A DNA stretch of 64,000 nucleotides from contig NZ_BATI01000003.1 of the NCBI RefSeq assembly GCF_000467105.1, positions 62,001 through 126,000 of the forward strand, written 5' to 3'. Each line of letters opens with the position of its first letter. Position 1 is the stretch's first letter. The DNA is from Aquipseudomonas alcaligenes NBRC 14159. Lineage in GTDB: Bacteria > Pseudomonadota > Gammaproteobacteria > Pseudomonadales > Pseudomonadaceae. A program made the translations under genes and the position numbers. The notes beneath the pieces were generated by a model. The model was not told where the DNA came from. It saw nothing but the letters and a program-made list of their open reading frames with translations, and made no database searches. Positions 59,212 through 64,000 of the stretch are shown here, piece after piece.

Positions 59212-60384
59212 TCATCCCGGCGACGTCAGATGCCGCGCAATCCCCTTCTTCAAAGGCAGTAATCCCTGAGCCACCCGCAGCCCGGCCCCGCGTAGCAGCT
59301 TCAGCGGCAGACGATCATCGGTGTAAACATCCACCAGCAGATTGGTGGCCTGGTACAGCGGCCACGTGGCCAGGCGGTGCTGCCGCGCATAGCGAGCCAG
59401 CACCGCCGGCGCGGCGATATCCTCGCGCCGGGCCTTGGCTGCCAGTACGGCCGCACTGAGCCGCTGCACGCTGCCCAGGCCGAAGTTGAAGCCGTGGGCG
59501 GTGACCGGATGCATGCCGACGGCGGCATCGCCGATCAGCGCACAGCGCGGGCCGACCAGCTTCTCGGCGTAGGCGCCGACCAACGGGTAGGCATGGCGCT
59601 CGCTGGCGAGGCGCATGGCGCCCAGGCGGCGGTCGAAGCGACGCTCCATCTCGCGGGCGAAGGCATCTTCGTCCAGCGCGCGCAGGCGTTCGATCTCGCG
59701 CGGCGGCAGGGTCAGCACCACCGACGACTGCTCACCGTTGAGCGGCAGCAGCGCCAGGGTCTGGCCATAGCCGAACCACTCCCAGGCGGTCTGCCGATGG
59801 GGCTTCTCGTGGTCCATGCGGCACACCAGCATGGTCTTGCCAAAATCCTTGAGCCGCGCGCCGATGCCCAGCTGGCGACGGGTCTCGGAGAAACGGCTGT
59901 CGGCGGCGACCAGCAGGCGCGTGCGTAACAGTTCACCGCCGGCGAGCTCCAGCTCGACCTCGCGCTCACGGTGGCGGATGGCAGTCACTGCCACTTCGCA
60001 GCGCAACTGCACATCGACACAGGCCTGCACCGCCTCGTAGGCAGCGCGGCGGATGGCGCGATTGGCTACCAGATGACCGAGGCGTTCAGCGCCGGCCTGC
60101 TCGGCGCGAATCTGCAAGGCGAACAACGACGGACCATTGAGCACCTGGGCATCGCGCAACACGGCGACTTCCTCGGCCGGCAGGCGCTGCCACAGGCCGA
60201 GCTGCTCCAGCAGTGCCTGCGAGGCATGGGTCAGGGCGATCTCGCGACCATCGAAGGCGGGATCGGCCAACGCTGTCTCGGCCTGGCGCTCCAGCAGGAC
60301 GATCGACAGCCCCTGCCCGGACAGGGCGCGGGCCAGGCACAGGCCGGCCGGGCCGGCACCGATGATGGCGACATCGTGGATCAT
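59212..60384 (-). CDS. UbiH/UbiF-family FAD-dependent monooxygenase (third copy)
   Basis: 390-residue flavoprotein. FAD motif VAIIGAGPAGLCLARALSGQ at the N-terminus, VAADSRFSETRRQLG mid-chain, and CALIGDAAVGMHPVTAHGFN near the C-terminus. The DG motif has Ser in place of Gly (ADSRF), and the final motif has PVTAHGFN rather than PLAGQGVN as in UbiI. It may be a UbiM-like ubiquinone hydroxylase or an unrelated aromatic hydroxylase. ATG at 60384 follows the family N-terminus. It lies just downstream of an AraC regulator on the same strand. Confidence 0.85.
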   Translation of the reverse strand: MIHDVAIIGAGPAGLCLARALSGQGLSIVLLERQAETALADPAFDGREIALTHASQALLEQLGLWQRLPAEEVAVLRDAQVLNGPSLFALQIRAEQAGAERLGHLVANRAIRRAAYEAVQACVDVQLRCEVAVTAIRHREREVELELAGGELLRTRLLVAADSRFSETRRQLGIGARLKDFGKTMLVCRMDHEKPHRQTAWEWFGYGQTLALLPLNGEQSSVVLTLPPREIERLRALDEDAFAREMERRFDRRLGAMRLASERHAYPLVGAYAEKLVGPRCALIGDAAVGMHPVTAHGFNFGLGSVQRLSAAVLAAKARREDIAAPAVLARYARQHRLATWPLYQATNLLVDVYTDDRLPLKLLRGAGLRVAQGLLPLKKGIARHLTSPG

Positions 60385-60460
60385 GGCAGAGCGCTCCGCG
60401 CAAAAAGGACTGCGCACGAGTCTAGGGGCGGCTCCGCCGCCGACCCTTGTCCGAGGTCAA

Positions 60461-61471
60461 TTAGCGGCGCAGTTCGCTCGGCGCCAGGCCGCTCCAGCGC
60501 TGGAAGGCATGGCGGAAACTGGCGGTCTCGCTGTAGCCGAGCTGCTCGGCGATCAGGTAGATCGGCAGATCGGTATTGAGCAGCAGCTGGCGCGCCTTGT
60601 CGTAGCGCACCTCGTCGAGCAGGTGCTGGAAGCTGGTATTGAGCTGCTGCAGGTGGCGGCGCAGGGTGCGCTCGGAACGGTGCAGGCGGGTGGCGACACG
60701 CTCCAGGCTGGAGCACTCGGCCAGGTCCACCGACAGCTGCTGGCGGATCAGGTCGCGCAGGTCATGGCGATTGTGCAGCTGCGCCTCCAGCTGCATGCAC
60801 TGCTGCAGGCCATGCTGGTAACTGACCGGGTCGGCCAGCGGCAACGGGCGCTCCAGAAGGATCGGGTTGAAGCACAGGGCATTGCATTCGGCGTTGAACT
60901 CCACCGGGCAGCCGAGCTTCTCGCTGTAGCTGGCGGCATGCGCCGGTGCCGGATAGGCCAGCAGCAGGCGCCGCGGGCGCACGGACTCGCCGAGCAGGTC
61001 CTGCACCACGGTCAGCAGCGACGCCAGGCACAGCTCGGTATTGAACAGACTCAGCGCCGGGTCGTAGCGATAGCCGCTGGCGCTCAGCCGCACTTCGTCG
61101 ACCACCGTCTGCAGCTCGAGACGGAAGTAGGTGCCGAGCAGGGCCGGATGGGCGATGGCCAGGCGCAGGGCCTCGCCCAGGTTGCGGCTGGCCAGCAGGG
61201 TGTAGCCGAGCATGCCGTAGGCCGACACGTGCATGCGTTTGCCCAGCAGCAGACCAAGGGCCGGATCGGCACTGGCCGCCAGGGCGTTGGCCAGCACGCG
61301 CAGCTCCTGGGCGTGGCTGATCAGGCGCGTCGGGCTCTCCAGCTCCGCAGCGGCAATGCCGCTGCCGACCAGCACGGCATCGGCCGCCACGCCCATGCGC
61401 TGAAGACTCTGCACGGCCAGGGCGACCGTGTGCAGGGTGGTCAATACTCGCTCTTCCGGTAACACTGACAT
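60461..61471 (-). CDS. AraC-family transcriptional regulator (OruR/ArgR-like layout)
   Basis: 336-residue regulator. An N-terminal Arabinose_bd-type ligand domain (about 15-215) is followed by the AraC double helix-turn-helix (about 240-336, RVATRLHRSERTLRRHLQQL ... IAEQLGYSETASFRHAFQRW). Start is uncertain: ATG at 61471, or GTG at 61486. It sits 76 bases upstream of the third UbiH-family gene on the same strand, so that gene is the obvious candidate target. Confidence 0.85.
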   Translation of the reverse strand: MSVLPEERVLTTLHTVALAVQSLQRMGVAADAVLVGSGIAAAELESPTRLISHAQELRVLANALAASADPALGLLLGKRMHVSAYGMLGYTLLASRNLGEALRLAIAHPALLGTYFRLELQTVVDEVRLSASGYRYDPALSLFNTELCLASLLTVVQDLLGESVRPRRLLLAYPAPAHAASYSEKLGCPVEFNAECNALCFNPILLERPLPLADPVSYQHGLQQCMQLEAQLHNRHDLRDLIRQQLSVDLAECSSLERVATRLHRSERTLRRHLQQLNTSFQHLLDEVRYDKARQLLLNTDLPIYLIAEQLGYSETASFRHAFQRWSGLAPSELRR

Positions 61472-61591
61472 GACTGCCGTTTCCACTGCGGTGGTGTTCG
61501 GTAACTCGGCCGGCGGCCCCGCTCAGCTTTCTTAAGCTTGAATTCAGCTGCAGCTGTTTTGATGCAGCCACCCAAATTCGGAACCTCGTCC

Positions 61592-62515
61592 ATGCGCCGC
61601 CTGACCCATGCTCGCGTCCTGTTGCCCACCCTGGCACTGCTCATCCTCGTGGCCCTGTTGCTGGTTGCCCAGCAGTGGCGCCTGCTCGAACGCGGCTGGT
61701 TCATGGTGCAAGAATGGCGCCATGCCGCCGAATGGCGCGACAAGTCGATCTGGCTGCCGGAGTACCGCGCCACGCTGCAGGCGCTGCCGATCGAGGGGCT
61801 GAGCGACGATGTGTCGGCGCTGACCTACGATCCGGATCGCCGCAGCCTGTTTACCGTGACCAACAAGAACCCGGAGATCATCGAGCTGTCGCTCGACGGC
61901 AAGATCGTGCGCCGCGTGCCCCTGGTCGGCTTCGGCGACCCGGAGGCGATCGAATACATCAGCCCCGGCCTCTACGTGATCACCGACGAGCGCCAGCAGC
62001 GCCTGTTTCGCGTGCACCTGAGCGATGACACCCAGTTCGTCGATGCTGCCGAATCCGAGCAGCTGTCCCTGGGGATCGGCCTGAACGGCAACAAGGGTTT
62101 CGAGGGTCTGGCCTACGATGCCACCAACCATCGCCTGTTCGCCGCCAAGGAGCGCGACCCGGTGAGCATCTACGAGATCCACGGCTTCCCACACACCAAC
62201 CCGGACAAGCCCTTCGCCGTGCATGTGGTGGAAGATCCCAAGCGTGATGCCCGCCTGTTCGTGCGCGACCTGTCGAGCCTGCAGTACGACGAAGGCAGCG
62301 GCCACCTGCTGGCGCTGTCGGACGAGTCACGCCTGGTGATCGAGCTCAACTCCGACGGCCGGCCGATCAGCACCCTGTCACTGCTGCGCGGCCAGCATGG
62401 CCTGGACAAGAGCGTGCCGCAGGCCGAGGGCGTGGCGATGGACAACCAGGGCCGCCTGTACCTGGTCAGCGAACCGAATCTGTTCTACCTGTTCGAGAAG
62501 CAGGCGGTGCAGTAG
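61592..62515 (+). CDS. SdiA-regulated (YjiK-like) beta-propeller protein, copy 2
   Basis: 307-residue paralogue of the gene at 52944. An N-terminal membrane anchor (VLLPTLALLILVALLLVA) is followed by the same blocks: LTYDPDRRSLFTVTNKNPEI, NKGFEGLAYD, PQAEGVAMDNQGRLYLVSEP. ATG at 61592 gives the paralogue-matching start. It is divergent from the AraC gene. Confidence 0.85.
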   Translation: MRRLTHARVLLPTLALLILVALLLVAQQWRLLERGWFMVQEWRHAAEWRDKSIWLPEYRATLQALPIEGLSDDVSALTYDPDRRSLFTVTNKNPEIIELSLDGKIVRRVPLVGFGDPEAIEYISPGLYVITDERQQRLFRVHLSDDTQFVDAAESEQLSLGIGLNGNKGFEGLAYDATNHRLFAAKERDPVSIYEIHGFPHTNPDKPFAVHVVEDPKRDARLFVRDLSSLQYDEGSGHLLALSDESRLVIELNSDGRPISTLSLLRGQHGLDKSVPQAEGVAMDNQGRLYLVSEPNLFYLFEKQAVQ

Positions 62516-62543
62516 GCCAGGCGCCCTGCGCGAAGGCCGCGGG

Positions 62544-62876
62544 CTAGGCGTCGTCCTGCACGCTCGCGCCCGGCGCGCTGCTCTTCACCGAGTCGCAACC
62601 CGCCTTGGCGCCGGCCTCGCTGGCATACAGCTGGCTGGTGCCGATCACCTGGCCATTGCTGGCCTTGAGCACGAAGTGGTACTTGCCGCCGGAGGCCGCC
62701 TTGACCTCGAAAGCGCCCTCACGCTGGGCGTTCTTGCGCACCGACTCGATCCCGTCGAGAGCCGACTGCTTGGCCTTGTACTGCTCGCTGGAGAGGATGA
62801 TCTCGCCATTGCCGGCGTGCAGGTTGAAGTGAAACTGCTCGTTGCTGGCTTTCTTCAGGTGGAACTTGCTGGCCAT
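62544..62876 (-). CDS. YegP-family DUF1508 protein
   Basis: 110-residue protein made of two tandem DUF1508 units, FHLKKASNEQFHFNLHAGNG and YHFVLKASNGQVIGTSQLYA. Each unit ends in a KxAxxGIESVR/KAGCDSVK type helix. Small cytosolic protein with unknown function; family members are widespread. Start at ATG 62876 with a GGAG-type ribosome site (AGGAGTCC). Confidence 0.88.
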   Translation of the reverse strand: MASKFHLKKASNEQFHFNLHAGNGEIILSSEQYKAKQSALDGIESVRKNAQREGAFEVKAASGGKYHFVLKASNGQVIGTSQLYASEAGAKAGCDSVKSSAPGASVQDDA

Positions 62877-62956
62877 GGTCGGACTCCTGTCGTGTGGGCA
62901 GTCCGCTAAGCCTAGCCGTTGCGGGGCATTCGGCGAGCCATGCCGCGCAGCCACAA

Positions 62957-62980
62957 AAAACCCGGCCGCGGCCGGGTTTT
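62957..62980 (-). terminator. Terminator after rpiA
   Basis: Perfect 11-bp arms AAAACCCGGCC-GC-GGCCGGGTTTT, 17 bases after the rpiA stop on the minus strand, with A/T runs at both ends. Confidence 0.88.
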
Positions 62981-62996
62981 CTGCAGGCGCCCGCAC

Positions 62997-63668
62997 TCAG
63001 GCCTTGAGCGTCTTCACGCCTTCGGCGGTGCCGAGCAGCAGCAGGTCGGCCGGGCGGGCGGCGAACAGGCCGTTGGTGACCACGCCGACGATGGCGTTGA
63101 TGTCGGCCTCCAGCTTCACCGGGTCGACAATGCTCATGTTGTGCACGTCGAGAATGATGTTGCCGTTATCAGTCACCACGCCCTCGCGGTACACCGGATC
63201 GCCGCCCAGCTTGACCAGCTGGCGCGCGACATGGCTGCGCGCCATGGGAATCACCTCTACCGGCAGCGGAAACGCTCCGAGCACCGGCACCAGCTTGCTG
63301 CCGTCGGCGATGCAGATGAAGGTCTTGGCCACCGCCGCGACGATCTTCTCGCGGGTCAGTGCCGCGCCGCCGCCCTTGATCAGGTTGAGGTGTTCGTCAC
63401 TCTCGTCGGCGCCATCGACATAGAACTCCAGGCCATCCACGGCGTTCAGGTCATAGACCGGGATGCCATGCCCCTTGAGGCGCGCGGCGGTGGCCTCGGA
63501 GCTGGCCACGGCGCCGTCGAAGGCCATCTTGTGCTGGGCCAGGGCGTCGATGAAGCAGTTGGCGGTGGAGCCGGTACCGACGCCGATCACGCTCTTGCTG
63601 TCGAGGAAGGGAAGGATATGGTCGACGGCGGCCTGGGCCACGGCCTGCTTGAGCTGATCCTGGGTCAT
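62997..63668 (-). CDS. rpiA: Ribose-5-phosphate isomerase A
   Basis: 223-residue RpiA, interconverting ribose 5-phosphate and ribulose 5-phosphate. Active-site segments are [36 protein letters not shown] and [11 protein letters not shown] at 63668 is the family start. It is divergent from ilvA, the same order as in P. aeruginosa. Confidence 0.97.
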   Translation of the reverse strand: MTQDQLKQAVAQAAVDHILPFLDSKSVIGVGTGSTANCFIDALAQHKMAFDGAVASSEATAARLKGHGIPVYDLNAVDGLEFYVDGADESDEHLNLIKGGGAALTREKIVAAVAKTFICIADGSKLVPVLGAFPLPVEVIPMARSHVARQLVKLGGDPVYREGVVTDNGNIILDVHNMSIVDPVKLEADINAIVGVVTNGLFAARPADLLLLGTAEGVKTLKA

Positions 63669-63809
63669 CGCGGGTTCTGCGCCTGGGAGGGAACGGGAGG
63701 CGCGAATTATAGCCGCATGCCGGGCAAAAACCCCGCACTCTCTGTGGTCGCACGGCGAAGCGCTGGGGTAGACTCCGAAGTCCCCGCAAAGCCCGCCAGT
63801 GAAGCCGTG

Positions 63810-64000
63810 ATGCTCGAACAGTACGTCAAGAAGATCCTCACCTCGCGCGTCTACGACGTCGCGGTGGAAACCCCGCTGCAACCTGCCCGCCAGCTCACCG
63901 AGCGCCTGGGCAACCAGATTCTGCTCAAGCGCGAGGATCTGCAGCCGGTGTACTCGTTCAAGATTCGCGGTGCCTACAACAAGCTGGCCCAGCTGACACC
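63810..64000 (+). CDS. ilvA: Threonine deaminase (threonine ammonia-lyase), N-terminal part
   Basis: The first 63 codons of biosynthetic Ilv[21 protein letters not shown] onward. The PLP lysine lies in [11 protein letters not shown]. The gene runs off the right edge. A GTG immediately precedes the ATG (63807) and is an alternative start. It converts threonine to 2-oxobutyrate for isoleucine synthesis. Confidence 0.93.
   Translation, partial: MLEQYVKKILTSRVYDVAVETPLQPARQLTERLGNQILLKREDLQPVYSFKIRGAYNKLAQLT

Noticed and set aside
59056..59262. 68-codon frame upstream of the polyamine operon
   Set aside because: It runs antisense into the end of the third monooxygenase gene, has no family match and no clear ribosome site.

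Overview
The window is about 64 kb of GC-rich, gene-dense bacterial chromosome carrying almost only core genes. It can be placed in Pseudomonas from content and order. The rimB-rimK, amgR/amgS(ompR/envZ)-tex-thioesterase-gshA-argA-argE and gcvT-gcvH-gcvP blocks, the ubiI/ubiH/pepP/ygfB-zapA-6S RNA-fau block, the ubiD and rho-trxA-ppx blocks, and the serA ... rpiA-ilvA block all follow the order I recall for P. aeruginosa PAO1 (roughly PA5195-PA5241, then PA0316-PA0331). The species cannot be fixed from sequence alone. No prophage, transposase, integrase, CRISPR array, tRNA or rRNA gene was seen.

Layout. 1-15.4 kb: partial hslR; the ribosomal S6 modification pair rimB-rimK; an AmgRS/OmpR-EnvZ two-component operon with an extra overlapping membrane-protein gene between regulator and kinase; tex, a hotdog thioesterase and gshA; a tiny RMF-like protein; argA and argE; a Pit phosphate transporter; and a CYTH-CHAD protein. 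15.4-24.5 kb: an orphan GspE-type ATPase, an SPFH-NfeD pair followed by a lipoprotein hydrolase, then the gcvT-gcvH-gcvP glycine cleavage operon on the minus strand. 24.6-34.5 kb: a ferric-iron ABC transporter (permease and binding protein), the ubiquinone hydroxylases ubiI and ubiH with a thioesterase-like gene and pepP, ygfB, a divergent coiled-coil protein-zapA-6S RNA-fau unit, a 42-residue membrane peptide, and an EVE-domain protein. 34.5-49.2 kb: a CHASE-PAS-GGDEF diguanylate cyclase, an HlyD-RbbA-ABC-2 export system, a FliL-like protein, a quinone oxidoreductase, ubiD with an overlapping iron-sulfur flavoreductase, rho, trxA and ppx. 49.2-64 kb: serA divergent from D-2-hydroxyglutarate dehydrogenase, an FAH-family hydrolase, two SdiA-regulated (YjiK-like) paralogues flanking a polyamine ABC transporter with acetylpolyamine deacetylase, a third UbiH-family monooxygenase with an AraC regulator, a DUF1508 protein, rpiA, and the start of ilvA.

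How the parts fit. Many adjacent genes overlap by 1-4 bases (rimB/rimK, the ABC export trio, ubiD/reductase, the polyamine permeases, SPFH/NfeD), which implies translationally coupled operons. serA and D-2-hydroxyglutarate dehydrogenase form a known metabolic couple: SerA makes D-2-hydroxyglutarate as a side product and the flavoenzyme recycles it. The polyamine cluster joins uptake to deacetylation. Six intergenic elements built from the same CTCTCCC/GGGAGAG palindrome are scattered through the window as a REP-like family.

The most notable unexplained items are the small four-helix membrane protein inside the ompR-envZ operon, a 28-bp near-perfect palindrome between serA and the D-2-hydroxyglutarate dehydrogenase gene, a 21-bp perfect palindrome between trxA and ppx, the orphan GspE ATPase, the RMF-like mini-protein beside gshA, hairpins abutting the start codons of gcvP and one SdiA-regulated gene, and a 140-base nested inverted repeat before the deacetylase. 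I found no clear evidence of a wholly new multi-gene system; this is mostly conserved housekeeping sequence.
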